A DNA stretch of 64,000 bases, from the NCBI GenBank assembly GCA_051294375.1, contig CM119264.1, positions 12,712,263 to 12,776,262 of the forward strand, in the 5' to 3' direction. A model generated the notes under the pieces. That model made no database searches. It was not told the DNA's origin and worked only from the letters and a program-made list of their open reading frames with translations. Each line of letters begins with the position of its first letter. Position 1 is the first letter of the stretch. Below, piece after piece: positions 25,801-40,300 of this stretch. The DNA comes from Paraspadella gotoi. Its lineage: Eukaryota > Chaetognatha. The position numbers and the translations under genes are program-made.

Positions 25801-28800
25801 AATAACAGGAAATAAACCAAAAGAATTAAGCGAATTCATGTAATAATTGTCCTTTACAGGAATTTAAGCATTTAATAGTAAAACTTGAAGCTTTTTTATA
25901 ACGAAAATAATAAAATGGTAAATATGAAGGGATAGCAAATTAATGTCTGTTACCCAACTTAGCAGCAAAGTTATTCGTTAAAAAGCTTTTTTCTATTTAA
26001 TGTAGCGCATATTGATGAAAAGGCCTGATTTGTTAAGATATCTAAAAAGCGAATAATGGATACCTAGGATTATTAACATTTTCACAATAGTGCTATATTT
26101 TTAGTTATATTTTAAATGATTTTAATTTTTACGCTGCTGTCGATTCGGCCGTTTGAGGCGCTTCCGATGACGTCCTAAAAATGATATTGTTTTTCTCGGA
26201 TCAATGATCTTCATAAGGGTTGGTGTTTCCGCAACTTATTTAGTTACAAAAAAGTGCAACGTCAAAACAATTAAAATAGTAAATATTAAACATATCTAAG
26301 AAGTAGTTATATGGTTGAATGAAGCGTTTAAAATTTAAATTAATTTCACATTTTATTTGGATTTAATATAAGATGTATGTTATAAAAAATAAGACAAATG
26401 TACTTCAAAATGAACCACAATAACGAAGTTTTGAATATTTTAAAAACTGTATTTACGCTGCCGGAGGACTGAATGGAGTAAAACAGAAGTAAATATTTTA
26501 TCTCTGTATAAATTTTCATCTATTTTATATAATTGATAAAATAAATTAGTAGAAATCCAAAGAGAAAATTAATTGTAAGTAACGGTAAAAAATTAACAAA
26601 TAACCAATGTATAGCCCATAGGTTAGGTGGTTGTTATTTTTTCCCTAAAAAAAAGTAACAAATCTCATCTGTAAAAGATTATCTACTATCTAGGATAGCA
26701 AATTAAAATGGATCTTTGCAACAAAAAATACTAACTTAGCGATCTAGAATGTCTAAGAGATAGCATTAGATAGCATGAATTAGCGTGAAATATCGTGCTC
26801 AATAAAGCTCGAGGCGGACGTCATCCAAGCTAAAGTTTTTCATTCAAAAATCTAAACCTTTCAGCGACTGGATTCGTCCACACTATAAAGCATTATATTT
26901 TTTCCTTCTTAATTCAAAACCTTCAAAAACTAAAAATATTTCACTGTACAATTCTTATAAACAAACTCAGAGAAATGCTTTTTAGTTAATGTACTTACTC
27001 CGCTGGTGGAGCCTCTTCCACTCTTTTTTGTTTTTATTAAGTAAAAATGTAAGTCAATTATTTTTTTAAAAATTGAAATGAGCCTTTTAAAGTCTGCATC
27101 TCCTCCCGGGAAACGTAACTTTCATGCGAGAAGAAAAAAATATCAGATATGCAGTTTTTGTGCCGTGTTTACTGACAAGATCCCCTAAAAGAAATTTTGA
27201 AAACCTAGTAATACGGTGGGGATGATTATCAGTATAAAACAACGGCTGTATTGCGGTCAAAAAGTTTTCTCAGTCTGAAAAGTTTACTTAATATTTGATC
27301 ACTTTTTGACCACTTTTAGTCCTATCTGTCGTGTAAGCTTAGAAATGATCAATCTTATCTGAGCTGAGTCCGCAAAGTAAATATTAAAAATTGGATCGCA
27401 AATGACGTTTGCATCAGTATTTTTTACTTTTTAACAATTTTAGAATGAATAAAGTTTCTATCCTTTTTAAAAATAATGTTTTTACCGACCACCGCTAGGG
27501 CTAGTATGGAGGTTTTTATGTTTACGTGTTATTCAAAGGATACAAGGAGATTATTTCATAAAACGAGAAAAAAGTATTAGGACAAGTAGTAGTGAAACAT
27601 TAAAAAGAGAACAATTTAAACAAATTTTATGACATCTATTCTAGAGAGAATTTCAGGGCAAAAGAGCTATACTGAAGAATTTCCTTACGGGGCGCCCTCT
27701 TCCGCGACCGATTCGAGAGCCTGAATGATCTCGGCGGCCGGAGCAGCTCCCTCGCCGCCCTCTACTGGGGGCGTGCCAGGAACGGAGGCGGGAAACGGAG
27801 TCGGGTTTGACATGTCAGCCTGTTGGCCGAACTCCTTCTTCACCCTATCGTTTACGATTAATTACTATCATTCTTACAAGTATAAGTATTATTATAAGTT
27901 TATAACTATATATGTAAGAATACAAGTCTTATTATTATTATTGTTATTAAAATTATTATTAATACTCAATTATCTAATAACTTTGAATTAATCTACTATA
28001 TATATCTTTACTTAGAGTCATCGGCAGGGGCAGCCTCAGCCGGGGCTTCTTCGGCGGCGGGAGCTGGGGCGGGAGCTTCTTCCGCGGGAGGGGCGCTGTT
28101 TTGAGTCAACGAAAATTGTAAAAAGTTGTATTTTTCGATTTGTATGGAAAAAAATGTGTCCCTTAAGTTTTTCGGTTTGTTTTCGTCGATGTATTTTTCA
28201 CCAATGTAGACTTATAATATATTTATATGGCATCTGGGAAAATACGTTCTGTTTCTTAAACCGCAGTTGCATGGCGCCGAGTTTTTTAAATCTTCACATA
28301 TTTATGGAAATTCAAATTTTAACTTCTCAGCTCAGAAAAGAACTTCTTGTGTAGCATGCTTTTTAGTATTAAAACATAATGTTAGAAAGAAGCAAATCAA
28401 TCAATGATATTTTGTTAAAGAATTTATGACACGTAAGCTCGGCTAATAAAAGCTATTATAAACTAAATTTAATTTTTTGTTGTTATTAAGTTATTGATTT
28501 TTTTAAAAGATAACTTTTTTTCGTTATTAAGATATTAGAACAAAAAACTCACATGCAATTAAAAACATTTGATTCTTAAAATTTATTACGATTTACGTTA
28601 CTTCGAGCATTTCTAAAAATATTTGAGCCAAAAGTGGTTCCTATATTGCAAATTGCAACGGGACCGTTTCAAAATCCATGACTGTAGCTCGGGTCCAGGT
28701 TTCAAAAACAAAATCGTTCCGTGTTTCCTCAGTGAGCGCCAACCGCTTTCAGTTTAAAAACTTATGCTATTATACGTAATAAAGAAAATGTTTCATTGAC

Positions 28801-30055
28801 GGAGAGCGCTCGTTCGAGGAGACATCGTGTTTTTGAGTCGATACTTTTTGGCTTTTTTCTTGGCGGCAGGTTTGGGCGGCGGAGGTGGCGTCGGTTCCTT
28901 GGGAGGCTCTGGTTCTTCTTCCTCCTCTTCAACCTCCTCCTGCTCCTCATAAACTTCGCTGTAAATACGTCGCAATTTATCACATTTAATCTCATATTCA
29001 CGATTTAGAACGAATCAAACGATAGAAAAGTATTTTAACAAATAATAATATGATGTTGATGATAATAAAGATAAAAGCAAAAAGAAAGGCGTGGATACTA
29101 TTTTCAACGAAACAGGAGAACAACCGGCGAAACCCTTAAATAACTATGCGCGTTATGCGAAAGCAGATGCGTAGTTTGGGGGATTGAAGATCAACATCAA
29201 ATTTTCTGAGTATGTAACCAAATTATGATAAGTTATAAACCTCTCACCCTAAAACGGTTCAGCCTAAAATACCAATAAACCCAAACCGGAACATGCTTAA
29301 TTTTTATTCCTAAGTATATTTTTTTTCTATGGACAATTTCGAGCTTAGGAGAGGGGAGGTTACGTCACAATACAGGACGAACGTAAATAGACACTAATCA
29401 AAACTGATTATATGATATTCAATACGACGGGAATATCTCTTTAATAATAACGCCACGAGATGTTTAATTCTGGTAGGCGATGAAAAATCGTTGCGGCGCA
29501 AAATTAAAAGAATTGGGTTATAAAAAAAATTCTCGCATGCTCAAGCAGTTTTAATGAGTTGAGAAGAATTAGTAACGAACGAGAAGTATCACTATCATGC
29601 AATATACCGTGCATGAAGTATAGAATTTAGCGCTGCCATACATCATATAACGTGGATATGTATATATCGAATCGAGCGCTATTGTCACTGAATGTATATT
29701 TAGTTTCTTCGAACTCCTTAAGTTAGAATAGAATTTAAAGTTGGAATATAAATTAGGTTCATTGAATATTTCTTAAATGATCGAAAATATTGTAAAAAAA
29801 ATTCAACCTTGAAACAATTTTTTTAAAAATATACAGGATTGAAGAACTTATCATACATTCGGACTTCCATGCAAATGCGACTGAGCTACTACTACGAAAT
29901 GCCAACGTAAAGTGCGATTTATTAACACTACTATTCATAGTTCTACTTTTTCTGGAAGTGCTATCATGCAGGGCGCGTTTTTATCAATTGAAATTCAAAC
30001 TTGATCCACTGAATTTTGAATGTGGTACTCACGTGGCAGCTTCTTCGTCAGCCAT
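19336..30055 (-). CDS. TNNT: Troponin T-like muscle protein, extensively alternatively spliced
   Basis: Fifteen leading exons: 30055-30033, 28958-28845, 28095-28012, 27844-27689, 27022-26999, 26468-26457, 26174-26133, 25547-25506, 25128-24985, 24729-24720, 24343-24284, 24069-23989, 23889-23668, 23549-23509, 23290-23246. One of two three-exon endings follows, giving 426 residues if all are used. Troponin T anchors troponin to tropomyosin on thin filaments. The N-terminus is acidic and Pro/Ala-rich (APPAEGEAKPEGE repeats). The C-terminal half matches invertebrate troponin T: YGFPIIPKGKRTPIKVLGSK, FEIDGLDYNGLVERAK, a coiled segment ending KFERQNYD, then SLFSKYERQKDRR. The usual long Lys/Glu-rich tropomyosin-binding arm was not found. 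Exons 2-9 are all multiples of three in one phase, so each could be skipped. A 5' UTR exon runs to about 30080. Exons down to 12 and 10 bases rest on splice motif and phase. Confidence 0.85.
20374..20401 (-). promoter_or_regulatory. 3'-UTR hairpin after end-block A of the troponin T-like gene
   Basis: Same CGTTAG/CTAACG stem and CCCACACACAACG loop core as at 18718-18744, about 500 bases 3' of the block A stop codon. It lies in what would be the 3' UTR of block A mRNAs and an intron of block B mRNAs. Confidence 0.55.
20900..22621 (-). CDS. Troponin T-like gene, alternative end-block A
   Basis: Exons 22621-22585 (37 bases), 21950-21849 (102) and 20941-20900 (42) encode YSWLQDRYTSSP, PKISLFSKYERQKDRR plus more, and GLRVEKPIPLPVN plus stop. 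They share exon lengths and phases with block B and follow the last common exon (23290-23246, donor GTATGT) in frame. Confidence 0.85.
21359..21412 (+). repeat. (TC)n/(AC)n microsatellite
   Basis: Compound TC then CA tract in the intron between exons 2 and 3 of end-block A. The plus-strand open frame over it is not a gene. Confidence 0.85.
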
Positions 30056-32666
30056 CGTTGTTTGGCCTCAAGGAACCGTGCTGTAAAAAAAGATCTTTCG
30101 TGAAATACAGAAGTTATTTATCTTTCTCCCCTCCTCTTTCTTTTTTTCTTTCTTTCTCTGTTCCTTTTTTAAAATTTATTTAATTTATTTTGTGGCGTCC
30201 ATATTATCATACTTTCAATTTAAAAAATAGCGGAGGGTAAAACCGAAAAAATTGGCTGCAGGTGGTAATTGCCGGATCTTCAGAGAGCATAGGATTGGTG
30301 CTCTCTCTCTCTCTTTCTCTCCCCCTCTCTCTCTCTTTCTCTCCCCCTCTCCCCCTCTCTCCCTATGTTCTCTAATCACATTCATTGCGAAGATCGAGTA
30401 TCGAGCAAACATCTAACTTCTGGCTCGAATACAATCTTCGCAGTCTTCATCGACAGCCTGGCGAGAGGGTGGTTGCCGCAAAAACCAAACTCATTTCAAG
30501 ATGAGGCATTTTCTCACTTTTTATCAAATTAGAAAGTGAATTTTGTTGGTTCGTTGACTGACGAATTGCCGAACAAAAACCGGCAAGTTCATGGTGTTGC
30601 GTCGTAGTGACTTTTTTGTGTGCATTTCGTACACGATTTCCCATATAATCCTGTGACTACACAAATACGAGTTGAAAAAATTTAAATCCAGTCGAAAAAA
30701 AAAGGGAAATTATACTTAACGGAGAACCAAATATTTATGAAAAAAAGATCCAAACAGTTTGAAATTGCTGGTGAAAAAATACAAATGTGTGTTTATGGCA
30801 ATCTGCCACCACGCCCTCAAAAACGACATATTGAAACAGTAAAAAAAGGCTGCAACAATCGACTTTGCTTCTTCGATTAAAATTAAACAGAGATTAAAGT
30901 CAAAGGATTTGTAATGGAAATTCCACGCCGCGTCTAATGTTTTCCTTCGTTTAAATCCAAAGAATCGACAGCGCGTTTTTTTTTTTCAAAAAATAGTTTA
31001 AAAAAAAATCAACCCGAATTTTCGTTTTTTATTTTAGCATCACATTTGAATTTGGTTTGAATTTTGCTCTAGAATGAGATCAGTATTAAATGAGTATATT
31101 ACTTAAGATAACCAACTCAGTCCAGTTTTGTCAAGTGGAGATATTTAACATAACTGTTCAAAAATACTTTTTCGTTATTTAGTAAAATTAAACTTTCGGA
31201 TCCCGTTTCATCAACCGCCTTGATTATTTTGGACTGTAGCCCAGTACTTTACATTTTCATATATAATATTTATTTTTATATAATAATTTCTTTTAAAATA
31301 ATTATCATCAGTTTGTAAGTTATACCCCGGTCGGCGAAAGTAAAATTTTACCATTAATAACTTGTAACGAATCATGCCAATTAAAAATTAAGTTTCAAGT
31401 TTATAGACAGTCGCATTCATACTAAATAATATACGTACCTAAAAGAGTATTTTAATCAGGACGGGTCCAAGTTGAACTGACTGGATGGAAGGCAGAAGTC
31501 CGATCCGAGTGAGGAGAAATGATGGACTCCAGGAGGAAGATAAGGAGGAAGAGGACGAGGAGGAAGATCGCGAGAGGGAGGAAGAGGAAGAAAGGCGAGG
31601 CGGGAAAGGGGGGGGTAAGGATCGAGTCATGAGGCAGAGAGCGCATTAGCATTTTTTGGGCTAGATCCTTGCGTCTGGGCCGGGAAGCCTGGGGTTCAAT
31701 GCTTATGTTTAATTTAAAAGATTATAATTTCTAAGGAGCAAACTTGTTACTAACATACTTTAAGTATTTTCCTTGGTTAAAATTTTCTTTCGTAACCACT
31801 AGCCAAGGTGTGATATAATTATTTCGTGATTTCTATAACTGAGACGACAACGACAACCAATATGACGAAGCTGATGAGGAAAATGCACGGGAAAGTCGGT
31901 GGTGGAGAGAGAGGAGAGAAAAGCCGGTGAGTGGCAGTGGTGAATGAGGGGGAGGGATGGGGAAAAAAAATGATTAGATAAACTTGAAAGAGCGAAAGAG
32001 CGAGAGAGAGTTGTTCAGCGAAAGATTTGGGGGGGGGTGATTTCAAGAGCGAATCAGCTTAAAATTTCGACGGAAGAAGTTCATCCGAAAAATCGGGCAA
32101 AGAGAAGTTGTAGCCTCTGAAATCGAAATGATTCGTATCGCGAGAAGTCGGGCTCGGGGCATTTTGGGTCCCGGCATGATGCACGCTAAATTTATAAAAG
32201 TGGTTTGGTTATAAGGCTTTTAGCGTTGAAATGACCAGAGCAATTTCAAAATCAAACTAAGTTTAGTATGAAAAAAAAAGTTATTTTCGCCTTCAATCAA
32301 CGGCTACTAAATTGAAAAAAAAAACTCGAGGTTTTGTTTTCGGTAAACTTTTCATTTGGTTTTTTTGAAAGAAAAAAGAAAAAGACGCAGAGGGCAGACT
32401 TTTTAGCTAAAATAGCTAAACTCTATATCACAATAAACAGGATTTAAGCAATACAATTTTTCTGTGTCGATTTCAGCCTAATAAATTAAAGTTAAAAACA
32501 CTGTAGCTAACAATAATTTCTGTATTAAAACATAAAAAGACAAACAAGAGAAAAATACATTTTAAGAATGATACACAGACGAGATAAAAGCTGATCCATT
32601 CGCAAAGTTCGAAAGAAAATAAATCAATTTCTCCTCGGAAAAATCCATATTCGTCAGATGAGACCT
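30056..32666. other. Region upstream of the troponin T-like gene
   Basis: This should hold the troponin T-like 5' UTR exons and promoter plus the zinc-finger 3' UTR. It includes a pyrimidine tract (30301-30366) and a strongly purine-rich stretch (31500-31620), whose Glu/Arg or Ser/Leu frames on the two strands look like composition effects. No gene is supported. Confidence 0.4.
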
Positions 32667-36328
<3,662 letters not shown>

Positions 36329-37344
36329 CCTAATAAAAATTAATTATCAAATGTCCATAAATATTGTAATGGCTAAAAACAAAAAGCCAAGGTAGAACTA
36401 GTAGGAAGTTTCAAACCATTTAAGTTCAAAGAATGATCTCCAAAAGTGTCTGACGGAAGCCATATTTTGGGCTAAAAAGGGCGGACCAATAAGGAGGAAG
36501 GTCTCCAAGAAGTCAGTTATGATTGGTCGGAGCTTATGTGAAATGATAGTGTGATAGTGATAGTCATAGTTTGATTGACTGATTGAATCTGATTACAAAG
36601 TTTTGTTTACATGAACACGATATTTGAATCAACTGAATAACGCTTTCCCAAAAAATATCAGGATGGTTGCAGCAATTTCATGAGGTTTTTTTTTTGCTAT
36701 GTCCAGTATTTTCCCAAATCCTCTTTCATCTTTCATCACTTTTAGTAATTTTAAATTCAGTTTCCCACTAGTTACTAAATTAGGTTTTGAAATTTTGGTT
36801 TTCATAATAATGACCTCGCCCTCAGGGCGAATCAATCAGCGATCGAGCTTTCTTTCCTTTCGTCCAATCAGGTTTAGTTTTGTATCCGATTTCCCAAATC
36901 ATATGATTCGACGGCGACGACAACGACGGAGACCAAAATTTTATTCAACCTCATGTGATGTTGGAATCAGCAGCAGACCTGCATGTCTGGAATCTCGATT
37001 CTCAAATCTGATTTTGGTTCAATTGACCTTATCATTTTTGTGGCTTTTAATCGGCCATTTTTCGAATATAATTTATTATATCACATCAATTCTCACTCTT
37101 TGATATTGTCGTCATGCAACTTTAGTGGGGATGTCCAATTAGTTCCTTCTCTATTTACAATTCCTTTTCGTTTGCTTTTAAATTCTGTCTGTTTTTATGA
37201 GTAATTGTGCCGCTTGATCATAATTTGATTTTACTATTTTTATTTCTTAAAAATCGATTCTACGTTTTTCACTTTCGTGACAATTTCGTGTTCGTTGTGT
37301 ATGGAGTTGAACTAACGATAATTTGATACCGACGCTCATTTATC
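36329..37344. other. Divergent spacer between zinc-finger gene (-) and prosaposin (+)
   Basis: AT-rich. Overlapping short frames on both strands (36629-37204) lack similarity and codon structure. It should contain both promoters, but no element could be assigned. Confidence 0.4.
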
Positions 37345-40300
37345 ATGAAGTGGACCGCGCTGGTCGCTGTTCTCTTCGCCATTTTGGCGGGTAAGTTATA
37401 ATAATGTTGCTCAGGTTTTGTACTTAATTTACAATAATCGTTTCGATTACAGTCTCGCCCATTTCGGCCTTTATTTTCCGCCCATTTTACTGCGCACGAG
37501 GCCCTTCCTTTTACTGTCGGGACGAGGACACGGCCAAGTCATGTGCCGCCTTGGCCTATTGTGCTGCCAACTATTGGCCAAAGGAATCTGACGCTCACCA
37601 TATCAAGAAAAATGGTTTGATGAAATTTTTTTTTACATTTACATTTAATTAACTTTGAGTTCTCTTAGCAAATCCGAAAAACTTGTCCTTTCTACTGAAA
37701 TTCTAGATGAGGGAGATGTAATCTCGAACGATCCTTTCGACTTCATGACAAAAATGATGGATCAACTGAAGCCCGTAAGGAAGGCGGAGGCGTCTGGCGC
37801 CACCGACCCCTTCGACTTGATGAAGAAGATGATGAAGAACCAGATGAAAGAGATGGACTCTTTCATGAACGGGGCCATCGACGAGTCCTTCCGCGAGATG
37901 GATCGGGCCATGCGCGAAATGGATCCACGCGTGCGCACCGCCGTCGACGATCAGGAAGCGCCTTCCGTCGCCGTTGATAAAAAGGACGCTATCGGCGAGG
38001 ACGGCCCCATTTGTGAGGCTTGCATTAGCACCGCTCAAAAAATTCATGACAAAGTGTCTGACAAGAAACTGGAACAAGCACTGATTAAAAAAGTTACTTC
38101 TCTTTGCGCTTACTGTCCGGTTCGTGAAAAGTGCAACTCCACCCTTCGTAATTACATTCCGCAATTGTTCGCCGCCGTGAAACAGCTTACCGAGAATCCT
38201 AAGGTTTGACTCGGGAATTTTACAATTTCGGCTTGAATTAAAAGTCTAACTTAGTCTCTAATATTTGTTCATACGTACTTATTTATTTCAGGTTTTATGC
38301 GAAATGTATGGTCTTTGTTCGCCGAGTGAGGAAAGGAAATCTGAGCGTTTGCAGGTTCACAATTACGACTGTATTTAATAATATATATTGAAGAGACAGT
38401 AATTATTGATATGTGTTAATGACAGAACCGTTCAATATAAGCAGTCCCTGAGCTTCGGATCAGGCTGTAACACCATGTTACAGGCGGGTTAAGCGCCCCG
38501 TCCCTCTTAACTGCCAGACGACCACCGGGCTAGAACCCCGGACCTTTGGGTTGGGAGGCGAATGACTTGCCTCCTGCACCAATGGCCGCTGATGAACGGT
38601 TGGTGGACTTTAGTTCACCGTACGTTGATAAAAATATAATCCTCTTATTCCAGCTATCGAAGAGCGCCTGTTCCATCTGCAGTTCCAGCGCGAATCAGAT
38701 AAAAACGATCCTTCGACTTCCTGGCGCCGTTGATGTCGCCCCGAACTTTGTTTGTGGTCTATTTGGTCTCGAACAAAACAAGGTGAAAAATTCTTTTCTC
38801 AACAGTTTTGCGCACATTCATGTTAAGCATTTTGTTTTTCATTCTGTGCTAATTTTTAGGAATGCTTGGCTGTGATCAACTCCATGGCGAACCTCTTCCA
38901 TGTCCACGACGATCCTGCTCTTATTTGCTCGTCATCTTTCTGCTCTCACTCTCCCGTCGATTCTATTTTGGAAAAAGCGGATGAAGGCTTAGAGCAAGCT
39001 ACTGCGTCGGAGGAGGAGAAAACTCCGACCAAGATGGATGCCTCTGTGATGAAGAAACTGCCGAAGTGAGGAGGCAGGAGGAATTGCGTCGTTGAGGCTT
39101 CTAATGAAGTTATCAGTTTCTTAATTTCACAAACGTTTTGATTTTAGAGCTTGTAAAATATGCGTTATGCACACCGAGTGGTGGATCAAGTTCATGGAAA
39201 AGAAAATAATCCGCGACAAACCTCGAATGTTGTGGGGATGCAAGTTTGCCATTGACGCTGCTAAATGCAAAAAGGCCGTCGAGAACTACGTCAACTCTAC
39301 CTTGACAGCTCTGAAAAAAGCTTGTCCTTACAAGGTAACTTTGAACTAGAGTTTTCTCGGTCGCACCGTTAAGACCTGTCGAATTTTTATATGTGTCAGC
39401 GTGGGCTTACGATAATTTTGTGCGAAAGCTCCAACCTTCCGTCTTTGCTCCCTCCATTTGCATAGATTTGCGCCCATTTTGGCTATTGTCCTACCAACAC
39501 CACCTCAGTCGTCTCCGACGAAATATCAGTAGATGCTGTAGACGACAGCAGCGACACTTGTGACACATGTGTGCAAGTCGCCACGATGGTCAAGTCAAAA
39601 TTGTCTGACCCTACTACGCAGAAAGAAATCCAGATGGCCTTGGAGGCGCTCTGCAATAAAGCGGGGACCAGCATCGCGCAGGAGTGCGTCCAAGCGATTA
39701 AGATGTACCTACCGCAATTGTTCGATTTCGTGAAAACTATGAAACCCAAGGTGCTGAGTTAATTATTTTTGGTGTATATCGTCAGCAATCTATGATATAA
39801 AGTTATCACATTCAAATCATAATTGTTTCCCCTTTTTTGTATTTAGGAGCTGTGTCAGGAATTTGGATGGTGCCCCAAGACACAAATTGAGGTAATTGGG
39901 AAATGATAACCTAGGCCTAAACTAATTTGAGTATTATAAAAAAGAACTCCATGCTATTTCGAACTAGTTTCGAGGTTAATCTTTAAGGCGAAAGCTAGGT
40001 AACGTGATTTTTTTCTTGTTAAGCATCGCTGACGTTTTACAATCGTCACAGGTGATCTCTTTAACTTTTTCCCTTTCAGTTCCAGTCGCGCACTTGCTCT
40101 GCTTGCAGTTCAGGGGCTCACCAGCTGACGAACCTTCTTCGTCTTCCGACATTCGCCGAAGGGTTGCCGAAGACGGTTTGTAGATTCTTCGAGCCGATCG
40201 AAAATGAGGTGAGTTAGTTTTTTGCCCGTTTACTATTTCAATTTCCTTGTTTTTGTCTTAGCCTATTGACTTGTTGACCTGTTTATTTAGCTTCTATTAG

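Noticed and set aside
31439-32046. Glu/Arg-rich plus-strand and Ser/Leu/Pro-rich minus-strand frames
   Set aside because: Explained by a purine-rich tract; no conserved motif.
36629-37204. Overlapping frames on both strands before prosaposin
   Set aside because: No family similarity, AT-biased codons, and no support on either strand.
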